Shown: one piece after another, positions 35,094-42,981 of the stretch | How positions within the stretch are numbered: position 1 is the first letter of the stretch | Layout of the letters: the number at the start of each line of letters is the position of its first letter | Source of the DNA: Candidatus Cloacimonetes bacterium HGW-Cloacimonetes-2 | GTDB lineage: Bacteria; Cloacimonadota; Cloacimonadia; Cloacimonadales; Cloacimonadaceae | NCBI GenBank assembly: GCA_002842035.1 | Contig: PHBP01000001.1 | Location: 357,198 to 421,197, forward strand | DNA length: 64,000 nt | Direction of reading: 5' to 3' | Made by a program: the position numbers and the translations under genes | Notes under the pieces: model-generated | Seen by the model: the letters and a program-made list of their open reading frames with translations, nothing else | Databases searched by the model: none | Told to the model about the DNA's origin: nothing

Positions 35094-36071
35094 ATGATTG
35101 AGATAAAGGGACTGAGCCGGCATTTCGGCTCGATCAAAGCTGTGGACAAGATCAGCTTTGAGATTGCGCCCGGAGAAATAGTGGGTTTTTTGGGTCCAAA
35201 CGGAGCCGGAAAGACCACTACAATGCGGATGATGGTGGGCTATTTACAGCCAACCGAAGGTGAGATTTTGATCGATGGGGAGAGCATCTTTTTTGACCCG
35301 ATCAAGACCAGCCACAATATCGGCTATCTGCCAGAGAACAATCCGCTTTACAACGACCTCAGCGTATATGAATTTTTGAAGTTTGTTTCCGCTTTAAGAG
35401 GAATGACTGAAGAGACATTTGCCCAAAGGCTGGAATTTGTAGGGCAAAACTGCGGACTCAAAGCTGTAATGCATCAGAAGATCGGAACTCTTTCCAAGGG
35501 ATACCGGCAGAGAACCGGCCTGGCGCAAGCGATCCTGCACGATCCCAAGATATTGATTCTGGACGAGCCTACCAGCGGACTCGATCCAAACCAGATCATC
35601 GAGATCAGAGATCTGATCCGTGAACTGGGCAGGGAAAAGACCTTGATTCTCTCCAGCCACATAATGCAGGAAGTGCAAGCACTTTGCGACCGCATCATCA
35701 TTATTTCCAACGGCGTGATTGTTGCCAATGCGGCTCAGGATGAGCTGGTAAAACAATTGGACAAGGATCAGGAAATCAGGCTGGTCTTTGAAGCGGAAAG
35801 TCCTCTTGAGGAAGATCTGCTGGCAGCAGTTCCCGATCTGAAACTGATAATGAGAGAGGATAACGGAAATCAACACTGCTGGATTTGTGCTGCTCCGGGA
35901 GAGCGGGATGTGCATAGGGAATTGGCGCAATATGCGCAGAAGAATTCCTGGCTGATCCTTGAGATGAGCAGCCAGAAAAAGAGCCTGGAAGATGTCTTTG
36001 TAAATCTTACCAAGGTAGAGCCTGATGGGCCTGCTATGGAAGTATCTGAAGAGGAAGGAGGAGATCAATGA
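35094..36071 (+). CDS. ABC transporter ATP-binding protein, GldA-like
   Basis: 325 residues. Walker A is GPNGAGKTT, the signature LSKGYRQR, Walker B ILILDEPTSGLDP and the switch histidine lies in LSSHIMQEV. The C-terminal 100 residues (EIRLVFEAESPLEE, then ISSQKKSLEDVFVNLTK type ending) are the extension seen in GldA/CcmA-like ATPases. AAGGAG lies 7 bases before the ATG, 12 bases after the adaptor stop. It overlaps the permease gene by ATGA. It drives the GldF/GldG-like membrane subunits that follow. Confidence 0.93.
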   Translation: MIEIKGLSRHFGSIKAVDKISFEIAPGEIVGFLGPNGAGKTTTMRMMVGYLQPTEGEILIDGESIFFDPIKTSHNIGYLPENNPLYNDLSVYEFLKFVSALRGMTEETFAQRLEFVGQNCGLKAVMHQKIGTLSKGYRQRTGLAQAILHDPKILILDEPTSGLDPNQIIEIRDLIRELGREKTLILSSHIMQEVQALCDRIIIISNGVIVANAAQDELVKQLDKDQEIRLVFEAESPLEEDLLAAVPDLKLIMREDNGNQHCWICAAPGERDVHRELAQYAQKNSWLILEMSSQKKSLEDVFVNLTKVEPDGPAMEVSEEEGGDQ

Positions 36072-36790
36072 GAGCCAGCCTCGTAATAGCAAAAAAAGAG
36101 CTGGGTACGGCAGTAAGATCGGTGAGTTACTACATCATCTTCATCATCTTTTTGGTGATAGCAGGGCTCTTCTTCTCCAATACAATCTTCAAATTTGGTC
36201 AGGCTGATATGCGCATTAGCTTTGGCATTCTGCATGCCTTGTTCTTGTTTTTTATCCCGGCAATTACGATGACCAGCATTGCCGGGGAAACCTCCAGCGG
36301 CACATTTGAGCTATTGGCAACTATGCCAATTAAGCTGAATAGCATCCTCTGGGGAAAGTTCTTTGCCGCTTTGGCAATCCTGAAATCCGTGATACTCTGC
36401 ACATTGATCTACTTTGTGATAATTATGGTCTTGGGCAGAGGGGTGGATATCGGCGCAGTGATTACCGGCTATATAGGGCTGATCATCGCAGGCTGTGCCT
36501 ATATCGCGATCGGGATTTTTGCTTCGAGCCTGCCTTCAAACCAGATCCTGGCATTTATCATCGGAGTAGTGATCAGCGCTTTCTTCTTTGGAATCAGGTA
36601 TATCATCGGAATGTTACCGCTGGGATTAATGGAATTCTTTCAGTTCTTTAGCTTTGACTTTCATCTGCAAAATTTCTTTAAGGGTGTGATCGATCTGAGA
36701 GACATCCTGTTCTTTGGCGTGGTAACACTAAGCTTTATGCTGCTGGCAGAGTTTATCCTCCGCACGCGCAATTTGATGCAGGAGAAGTAG
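36068..36790 (+). CDS. ABC permease subunit, GldF-like
   Basis: 240 residues with six membrane segments (for example YYIIFIIFLVIAGLFFS, ILHALFLFFIPAITM, AITMTSIAGETSSGTFELLATMP). The block SIAGETSSGTFELLATMPI is characteristic of GldF/NosY-like ABC-2 permeases. The start overlaps the ATPase stop (ATGA) after GGAGGAG. In gliding Bacteroidota GldF, GldG and GldA form an ABC transporter needed for motility or surface secretion; here, without other gliding genes in the window, the cargo is unknown. Confidence 0.9.
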   Translation: MRASLVIAKKELGTAVRSVSYYIIFIIFLVIAGLFFSNTIFKFGQADMRISFGILHALFLFFIPAITMTSIAGETSSGTFELLATMPIKLNSILWGKFFAALAILKSVILCTLIYFVIIMVLGRGVDIGAVITGYIGLIIAGCAYIAIGIFASSLPSNQILAFIIGVVISAFFFGIRYIIGMLPLGLMEFFQFFSFDFHLQNFFKGVIDLRDILFFGVVTLSFMLLAEFILRTRNLMQEK

Positions 36791-36792
36791 AA

Positions 36793-38376
36793 ATGGCTAT
36801 CAGCAAATCACAAAAGAGCCTCCTGAACCTGCTGCTATACAAACTGATCACGATCGGCATCCTGATCTTTCTATTGTTATTATCATATTACCTGCCGCTA
36901 AGATTGGATCTTTCCAGAGATAGGGTGTATAGCCTGTCTGAAGCGAGTAAAGATGCTGTTCGCCAGCTTAAGGACAGGATGATCATCAAGATCTATGCCT
37001 CTGAAGAACTGCCTCCCAATCTGGTAAGTCTCGATCGTTATTTGAAAGACATCCTTGCTGAGTATAAGCTGAGGGGTGGAGGAAACTTTGTCTATCAGTA
37101 TGTCAAAACGGAATCTCCCGAGCAATTGAGAGCTCTGGCTCAGCAAAACCGGCTCCAGTATATGATCTTTCAGTCCTTTGATAACGATCAGGTGACGCAA
37201 AAGGAAGTGATCTACGGGCTCACGTTGGAATATCAGGGCAGGACAGAAAGCATTACTTTGCCACCTGATATGGAAAGCAAGCTGGAATATGTGCTTACAA
37301 ACCACATCAGGAAGCTGAGCGGCATCAGGCTGCCGGAATTGGTAGTCTATCGCGACAGCACGTATCAGTATTATCCCACAGATCTCCTGGAAATTGGTCT
37401 GGATGAGAACTATCTATTGGGCTCTACAGATTTTAATACACCGCCCAGACAGACACCTGTGCTGCTCTTTACAGGAACGACAGATTCTCTCTCCACTGAG
37501 CAGCTCTATAACCTGGATCAGTACATAATGAAGGGTGGAAAGGTAGTGTTTCTGCAGGACAGGCTGGATACGGACGGTCAATCGATCAAGAATGTGGAAT
37601 CTAATCTGTTTACAATGCTGGCATCTTACGGGATTGGGGTAAACAAAGAAATGGTGTTGGATCTTAGCTGCGACAATCGCAGGCTGGGCGGCTCGACCAA
37701 TGTGCCCTATCCGATCTATCCGGTGGTAAGAGGCAGCGAAAGCCACGTTACAACTCAGAATATCGGAAACATTGTGCTGTATTTGGCATCTGAGATTGCC
37801 AATCTGGATACTTTGGGGCTGGAATTTATCCCTATCCTAAAGACTTCAGCCAATTCTGCCAAGCTGTCCGGACCAGAATTTGATTTGCAGCCTGTGCTTT
37901 ACAACCGGCCCAGTCTGGAGTATTTCTCGCATCCCCCAATCGTGGTGGGAGCTGTATTCAAGGGCCCGATGCAGAGCTATTTTGCGGCAGATCAGGAATA
38001 CAGCGGAAGAGCGGGATTCGTGGCACAAAACAATCAGGCAGAGCTGGTGATCTATGGAGATCGGGAATTGATGATGGATCCGGATAATACTATCTACACG
38101 GACCGGAACTTCATAGTGTTCAATGCGATCGACTATCTGAGAGGGGATGAATCAATGATACGCATTCGCTCCAGAAGCATCCAGACCAGCTTCCTGGACG
38201 TTAGAGAGTATATGGAACGCAAGAATATGCTTTGGGGAGATCCCGGCAAGACAGAGAGAAACATCAAGCGAACCGTCACAATCGTAAGTGTTGTAATACC
38301 TCCAATGTTGCTTATGGCGGCAATCGCAGCCTACTTGACGGTGAGAAAAAGAAAACTACGGGAGACAAAAGTATGA
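36793..38376 (+). CDS. GldG-like ABC-associated protein
   Basis: 527 residues. An N-terminal membrane helix (KLITIGILIFLLLLSYYLPLRL) and a C-terminal one (VTIVSVVIPPMLLMAAIAAYLTV) bracket a large periplasmic domain of the ABC_transp_aux/DUF7088 type. It begins RLDLSRDRVYSLSEASKDAVRQLKDRMIIKIYASEELPPNL, typical of GldG. Later blocks TPVLLFTGTTDSLSTEQLYNLDQYIMKGGKVVFLQD and the closing DPDNTIYTDRNFIVFNAIDYLRGD also fit. It starts 2 bases after gldF and overlaps the next gene by ATGA. Confidence 0.9.
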   Translation: MAISKSQKSLLNLLLYKLITIGILIFLLLLSYYLPLRLDLSRDRVYSLSEASKDAVRQLKDRMIIKIYASEELPPNLVSLDRYLKDILAEYKLRGGGNFVYQYVKTESPEQLRALAQQNRLQYMIFQSFDNDQVTQKEVIYGLTLEYQGRTESITLPPDMESKLEYVLTNHIRKLSGIRLPELVVYRDSTYQYYPTDLLEIGLDENYLLGSTDFNTPPRQTPVLLFTGTTDSLSTEQLYNLDQYIMKGGKVVFLQDRLDTDGQSIKNVESNLFTMLASYGIGVNKEMVLDLSCDNRRLGGSTNVPYPIYPVVRGSESHVTTQNIGNIVLYLASEIANLDTLGLEFIPILKTSANSAKLSGPEFDLQPVLYNRPSLEYFSHPPIVVGAVFKGPMQSYFAADQEYSGRAGFVAQNNQAELVIYGDRELMMDPDNTIYTDRNFIVFNAIDYLRGDESMIRIRSRSIQTSFLDVREYMERKNMLWGDPGKTERNIKRTVTIVSVVIPPMLLMAAIAAYLTVRKRKLRETKV

Positions 38377-39329
38377 AACGCAGAATCATAATCTTTGGGA
38401 TCATCCTGCTGGTTTTGATTGCGGCATACTTTGTGCTGAGCAGAAACAGCAATACGGATAACAGACAGAGGGTATTCAACGCTGATTCTCTGCAGATTGG
38501 CAAGATCACCGTGATGGATTTCAGCGATACCCTGCAGCTGGAGCAGACCGAAAACGGCTGGCGCATCACAGATCCCGTCAAATGGGAAGCTAATCAGGAG
38601 CATATGAAGAACTTCTTTAAGTCTGTCATCAATGCAAATTATCCCAAGACAGAGATGACAAGCAGTGAAGACGCGATCGAACGCTATGGACTTACCAAAG
38701 AAAAAGCACTCCAAGTAATCACTTACGACAAGAAAGGCAGAAAGCAAGACCACGTTTACTTCAATAATTTTGGCAATAGCTGGGACTACTTCAGGTACGA
38801 GGGTGAATCCAAGATCTACCAGATTTATGACTCAGTATCCAATATCTTCAGACCGGTATTGACTAATTGGCGTTCTCCGGTCTTGGTAAGAATCTGGGAA
38901 GATGAACTAAAGAGCATCGAGGTTACTTATCCAAAGAATAGCTATACATTGGTACACGAGCCCAAACGCTGGGTATATCGGGATAAGAATGTAGCCTTTG
39001 AGATTCCTGCAGAAAACAGACCTTTGCTCAGAATCCTCAACCTGCTGATCAATCTGGATACGATGTCCTTTTTTGATGGAGACAACAGCCGTCTGATGCC
39101 AGCTTTTGAGAATCCTCTGGCTGTGGTGAAGCTGAATAAGACAGATGATACAGTGACCACCTTGAGCTTTGCTTATACGGATGAGACACAGCATCTTATG
39201 ATGATAGATGATAAGAGTGATCCGCTCTACGGGGTCGTAAATGATTCTATCCTGCGCTTTACCATCCATGCAGAATACTTTAGGCAGTTGCCCTATGGGC
39301 AGACTCCTCCCCCACCTTTGGATGAATGA
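38373..39329 (+). CDS. DUF4340 domain protein, GldG-partner type
   Basis: 318 residues from the ATG at 38373, which overlaps the gldG stop (ATGA). One N-terminal membrane helix (IIIFGIILLVLIAAYFVLS) is followed by a periplasmic beta-rich domain. The start of that domain, IGKITVMDFSDTLQLEQTENGWRITDPV, and the later AIERYGLTKEKALQVITY are the DUF4340 pattern. DUF4340 genes regularly follow gldG-like genes, so a structural or regulatory part of the same complex is likely. No catalytic motif was seen. Confidence 0.88.
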   Translation: MKRRIIIFGIILLVLIAAYFVLSRNSNTDNRQRVFNADSLQIGKITVMDFSDTLQLEQTENGWRITDPVKWEANQEHMKNFFKSVINANYPKTEMTSSEDAIERYGLTKEKALQVITYDKKGRKQDHVYFNNFGNSWDYFRYEGESKIYQIYDSVSNIFRPVLTNWRSPVLVRIWEDELKSIEVTYPKNSYTLVHEPKRWVYRDKNVAFEIPAENRPLLRILNLLINLDTMSFFDGDNSRLMPAFENPLAVVKLNKTDDTVTTLSFAYTDETQHLMMIDDKSDPLYGVVNDSILRFTIHAEYFRQLPYGQTPPPPLDE

Positions 39330-39745
39330 CGATAAAGCGCTGTTACAAAGTAGATTCAGAGCTGTTTGACCAGATAATGCGGATCTGGGCGGAGACGGGT
39401 TTGGCTTCCCCGGCAAGAGCTGATGATCTCTCTACAGTGCAAGGCAGTATCGCTGGAGGGGGCTGCATACTGATAGCCCTTTCAGAGGATAGGATGGTAG
39501 GCACAGCCTGGTTAACGCACGACTTTCGCAGGCTCTATATCCATCATATGGGAGTACTGCCTGAATACCAAAACCGGGGGATTGGAAGAATGATCATGGC
39601 AGAAGCCCTGGGGATGGCGCGTGAGCTGGGATATCAGGCAAAGCTGGAGGTTCACAAGGACAATCCCAAGGCTATGCATCTGTATGAGAGTATGGGATTC
39701 AAGCCCCTGGAAGGCTATTACTCAATGATCAAACGTGATCTGTGA
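39326..39745 (+). CDS. GNAT-family N-acetyltransferase
   Basis: 139 residues, a single GNAT domain. The acetyl-CoA loop is VLPEYQNRGIGRMIMAEAL, followed by LEVHKDNPKAMHLYESMGFKPLEGYYSM. It overlaps the DUF4340 gene by ATGA and is the last gene of the operon. It is too general to assign a substrate; the link with the transporter could be functional or only positional. Confidence 0.9.
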   Translation: MTIKRCYKVDSELFDQIMRIWAETGLASPARADDLSTVQGSIAGGGCILIALSEDRMVGTAWLTHDFRRLYIHHMGVLPEYQNRGIGRMIMAEALGMARELGYQAKLEVHKDNPKAMHLYESMGFKPLEGYYSMIKRDL

Positions 39746-39787
39746 ACATACAAGACAGGTCTGCGAAAACCATATCAGACTTTGTGC

Positions 39788-39818
39788 TTGACAAATATGG
39801 CAAATCAAAGACTTTATA
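39788..39818 (+). promoter_or_regulatory. Probable promoter of the ferritin-like gene
   Basis: A consensus TTGACA at 39788-39793 is followed by an A+T-rich stretch with CTTTATA at 39812-39818. The spacing is 18-19 bases, slightly long. Confidence 0.45.
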
Positions 39819-39851
39819 AAAAGAGAAATGAGTATCCAACAGGAGGATAAA

Positions 39852-40337
39852 ATGGCAGTATATTCAGTGAATGAAATTATCGAATTGGCAGTGCAGATCG
39901 AGCGTAATGGCTATGCTTTTTACCATGAAGCTACCAAACGTAAGGGTCTGGACGACAGATCACTCGACTTTCTGACCCTCTTGAGAGATCAAGAACTAAA
40001 CCACGAAAAGACCTTCCTCAATCTTCGCGATGATATGGATTCCACGATGCTGGAGCTAAGCCAGGATTGGGATATGGTCTCCAGCTACCTGAAGACGATT
40101 GTTGAATCTCGCATCTTTGATAGCGAGCATTCAGCTATCAGAATGGCTACCGAAGCCAGTGACCTGCGAAGCATCGTAGATTTCGCTATTACCTTTGAAA
40201 AAGACACCCTGCTCTTCTTCCACGCCTTGAACGATGCCATCACCAATCCCAAAGCAAGACAAGCTTTGGCTCGCATCATCAATGAAGAAGTCTCGCACGT
40301 GCTGAGACTGAACGACTTCAAAAAGACCATAATCTAA
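39852..40337 (+). CDS. Ferritin-like diiron protein (rubrerythrin-related)
   Basis: 161 residues from the ATG at 39852 after AGGAGG. The four-helix pattern is clear, with metal-ligand candidates in each helix: IELAVQIERNGYAFYHEA, LLRDQELNHEKTFLNL, IVDFAITFEKDTLLFFHAL and IINEEVSHVLRL. The E-x6-Y, E-x2-H, E-x6-H-like and E-x2-H positions resemble the rubrerythrin ferritin domain. There is no rubredoxin domain. Such proteins protect anaerobes from peroxide or store iron. It is a single-gene unit with promoter and terminator. Confidence 0.85.
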   Translation: MAVYSVNEIIELAVQIERNGYAFYHEATKRKGLDDRSLDFLTLLRDQELNHEKTFLNLRDDMDSTMLELSQDWDMVSSYLKTIVESRIFDSEHSAIRMATEASDLRSIVDFAITFEKDTLLFFHALNDAITNPKARQALARIINEEVSHVLRLNDFKKTII

Positions 40338-40352
40338 GAGATCTTGATACAG

Positions 40353-40387
40353 ACCGGAAGTAGGGAGACCTGCTTCCGGTATTTTTT
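40353..40387 (+). terminator. Rho-independent terminator of the ferritin-like gene
   Basis: ACCGGAAGTAGG pairs with CCTGCTTCCGGT (12 bp, one wobble) around GAGA, followed by six T residues. Confidence 0.92.
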
Positions 40388-40393
40388 ATCAGA

Positions 40394-40912
40394 ATGAAGC
40401 GAAAGAAGAGAGTAAACAAACCCGGGCTAACCTGGTTGATAGCAGCTTGTCTGCTGATCCTGATAATCGTTATCTACAATCCCATATCGGTGCGATTGAT
40501 GACGATTGGGGTAGCTTTGTACTACCGGCTTGACCCGGTGATCTTCTACCGTCAGATTAGAGCGGAGAGTGCTTTCAGAAGCCTTGCGGTATCGCATCGA
40601 CAGGCTATTGGATTGGGGCAAGTAAGGCAGAGTACTGCCGGCTATATCGAGGAAGAGCACGACCCAGAGCTACTCTATACACCTCTTTACAATCTCAAGG
40701 TCTCGGCAAAGTACGACCTCTATCTTAAAAAGCGCTTCAATGGCAATTGGAGCCTCATCCTGGCGGGATACAACTGGGGTGAGACTGCAGTAGCCCGCAG
40801 GATGCGGGGTATTGTGATAGATCCCAATGAGGACTATAGAAAACACTTCCGAGATATCCCGGAGACTTATAATTACATAGAAAAAATACTCGGACCGCTA
40901 AAAAAGGCTTGA
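40394..40912 (+). CDS. Membrane-anchored lytic transglycosylase (SLT domain)
   Basis: 172 residues. A basic start and one membrane segment (LTWLIAACLLILIIVIYNPI) hold an SLT catalytic domain in the periplasm. The catalytic Glu lies in IRAESAFRSLAVSHRQAIGLGQV, and the second hallmark is LILAGYNWGETAV. Members cleave the MurNAc-GlcNAc bond of peptidoglycan and often make room for envelope machines. No good ribosome site stands before the ATG, which comes only 6 bases after a strong terminator, so its expression signal is unclear. The pilin-like gene follows 54 bases later. Confidence 0.88.
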   Translation: MKRKKRVNKPGLTWLIAACLLILIIVIYNPISVRLMTIGVALYYRLDPVIFYRQIRAESAFRSLAVSHRQAIGLGQVRQSTAGYIEEEHDPELLYTPLYNLKVSAKYDLYLKKRFNGNWSLILAGYNWGETAVARRMRGIVIDPNEDYRKHFRDIPETYNYIEKILGPLKKA

Positions 40913-40966
40913 CGAGAATTGGCTTCCCAAAAAGCATAATAGCATAAATTTATTCAGGAGTTTATT

Positions 40967-41623
40967 ATGTTGCGTAACCAGAACGGAATCTCTGTTTATA
41001 CAGTCCTCAGCGTGATTCTGATGATCGCCCTGCTGGTGGTCTTGGCTATCCCGCATTTCTTTAATTTGGACAAAGAAAAGAACGTGGATGACTGTATCAA
41101 CAATATGAAAGAGCTGTGGGTTGCTACGACTGATTATATTAAAGACAACAACGCAGATTTTGGGGGAGATATCAACGTACTCCTCAAGACCCGCAAGAAG
41201 TCTGATCCCTCCAAGACCTACCTTGGCGATAGAGGTTATTGCCCCGAAACTGCCCGTCAAAAGACCGATTACATAGTCTTTGGTAAGTATGCTCAGGATA
41301 TGGTGGGCACAGAAGTTCGTCACAATATTGGCGTGATAGTCTATTGCCCAAACCTCAGCTCATATCACAAGCACTATCTTCCCAAGACTTTCTACGAAAA
41401 TATGGATCCCACCCAACTCCAGAATATGATGACTGAAGATCTGGATTTTATCGACGAGCAGACCGGCTCCAGCGGCGCCAGAAAGCTAGAAGCTTTGCAA
41501 AAGTATATCAATGTCTGGAAGACCAATCCTCAAGCCTACGAGCTCAGAAAAGCTGAATCTACTGCCCTCAGAGCTATGATTTTCCCTGATATGTTTCAGA
41601 CAGCCCCGGCTATTCCTGAATAA
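40967..41623 (+). CDS. Type IV pilin/pseudopilin-like protein without Glu5
   Basis: 218 residues. The N-terminus MLRNQNG-ISVYTVLSVILMIALLVVLAIPHFF has a short basic leader ending in G, a long hydrophobic helix and the conserved LAIP, as in type IV pilins and type II secretion pseudopilins. Position 5 after the cleavage point is T instead of the usual E. The C-terminal 170 residues are hydrophilic with three or four cysteines (DDCINNMKELW, GYCPETARQK, VYCPNLSSYH) and no family I recognise. The DCINNMKEL segment is like the region after the helix in many pilins. AGGAG stands 7 bases before the ATG. Confidence 0.7.
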   Translation: MLRNQNGISVYTVLSVILMIALLVVLAIPHFFNLDKEKNVDDCINNMKELWVATTDYIKDNNADFGGDINVLLKTRKKSDPSKTYLGDRGYCPETARQKTDYIVFGKYAQDMVGTEVRHNIGVIVYCPNLSSYHKHYLPKTFYENMDPTQLQNMMTEDLDFIDEQTGSSGARKLEALQKYINVWKTNPQAYELRKAESTALRAMIFPDMFQTAPAIPE

Positions 41624-41662
41624 AGACCGCTTCACTCTGGTGAAGTAAAGATAAGAATATCA

Positions 41663-41688
41663 AAAGTCGTCCCCGGACGGCTTTTTTT
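41663..41688 (+). terminator. Rho-independent terminator of the pilin-like gene
   Basis: GTCGTC pairs with GACGGC (one wobble) around CCCG, followed by seven T residues. Confidence 0.75.
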
Positions 41689-41706
41689 CTAGGACAGGAG
41701 ATTAGA

Positions 41707-42981
41707 ATGCAATACAGAGAATTTCTCGACCACATATACCAGAAGTACTCCGGCAATGTAAAGCTGGAGCTCGATCGGATGCAGGGTGTTCTGGGCGATC
41801 TGGGCAATCCTCAGGACGATCTGAGGGGCTATCACATCGCGGGTACCAATGGCAAAGGCAGTGTATGTGCCAGTCTGGAAGCGTTGTGTTTGGAGCTGAG
41901 CCCCAAAGTCGGGCTAAACACCTCTCCGCACCTGATCAACTATACGGAACGCTTTCGCGTAGGTGGCAGAGAGATCCCTTTTGAGGAGATTCTGGATTGC
42001 TTCAATCGTCACGAAAGCATCTTTGAGAAATGGGATGCTTCTTTCTTTGAAATCACTACCTCGATAGCTTTCCTTCTGTTCTCAGAGCGGAAGCTCCGGC
42101 ACAATGTGATTGAGGTAGGCCTTGGCGGCAGACTGGATGCTACAAACCTCTGGACTCCCGATATTACTGCCATCACCACCATTGGGCTGGATCATATCAA
42201 GACTCTGGGGGGCACCCTGGAGATCATCGCCAGGGAAAAAGCTGGCATCATAAAACCTGAGATTCCTGTAGTATTGGGTAATATCCCCAGCTCACCGCGT
42301 AGTGAAATCATCTCAATAGCCCATGATCGTAATGCCCCCATTTACCAATACGACAAGGATTACACTGTTTCCAATGTCAAGCTCGCCATAGATGGAACCA
42401 GTTGGGACTACAGCTTCCAAAAGTACGATTTCAAATCTCTCAAAGCCAATCTGATCGGAAAGCATCAAGCTGATAACATCAGTATTGCAGTTACAGCTTT
42501 CATCCTCTATCTGCAGAAGCTGGGACTTCCTGTGGATGAAGCACTGATCCGCCATGCTCTTGGCAAGATCAATTGGCAGGGCAGAATGCAGGTTATCAAC
42601 CGCCAACCCGCAGTTATCCTGGATGGAGCCCACAATGTCCAAGGGATTACCGCTCTGATCGAAAGCCTCGAGCAGATCTATCCTGAGAAGAAAGTCAAGT
42701 TTGTACTCTCGATCCTGGCGGACAAAAACTACTCCGAGATGATACGGCTGATCTGTTCCAAAGCCGGGCTGATCTATATCGCCAAAAACGAATCAGACAG
42801 AGCTGCTACAGTGGCAGAACAAGCTCGAGAAGTGTCTCTGCATAATGCTCCCTATAAAGAGGCATCAAGCGTCCAGCAGGCTTATCTGATGGCACTGGAA
42901 GAAGCGGATCCAGATGATCTTATCGTGGGCGGCGGTTCTCTTTACACAGTGGGAGAAATCCTCGCCCTCAGCAAAGCCTAA
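41707..42981 (+). CDS. folC: Bifunctional folylpolyglutamate / dihydrofolate synthase
   Basis: 424 residues, the normal FolC length. The Mur-ligase-type P-loop is GTNGKGSVCASLEAL, the folate-binding region SPHLINYTERFRVGG, and the central domain has GLGGRLDATNLW and HIKTLGGTLEIIAREKAGIIK. The C-terminal domain has ILDGAHNVQG. It adds glutamate to dihydropteroate and to tetrahydrofolates. AGGACAGGAG precedes the ATG. Its stop codon overlaps the stop of the convergent glgP gene. folK and folB occur later in the window. Confidence 0.95.
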   Translation: MQYREFLDHIYQKYSGNVKLELDRMQGVLGDLGNPQDDLRGYHIAGTNGKGSVCASLEALCLELSPKVGLNTSPHLINYTERFRVGGREIPFEEILDCFNRHESIFEKWDASFFEITTSIAFLLFSERKLRHNVIEVGLGGRLDATNLWTPDITAITTIGLDHIKTLGGTLEIIAREKAGIIKPEIPVVLGNIPSSPRSEIISIAHDRNAPIYQYDKDYTVSNVKLAIDGTSWDYSFQKYDFKSLKANLIGKHQADNISIAVTAFILYLQKLGLPVDEALIRHALGKINWQGRMQVINRQPAVILDGAHNVQGITALIESLEQIYPEKKVKFVLSILADKNYSEMIRLICSKAGLIYIAKNESDRAATVAEQAREVSLHNAPYKEASSVQQAYLMALEEADPDDLIVGGGSLYTVGEILALSKA

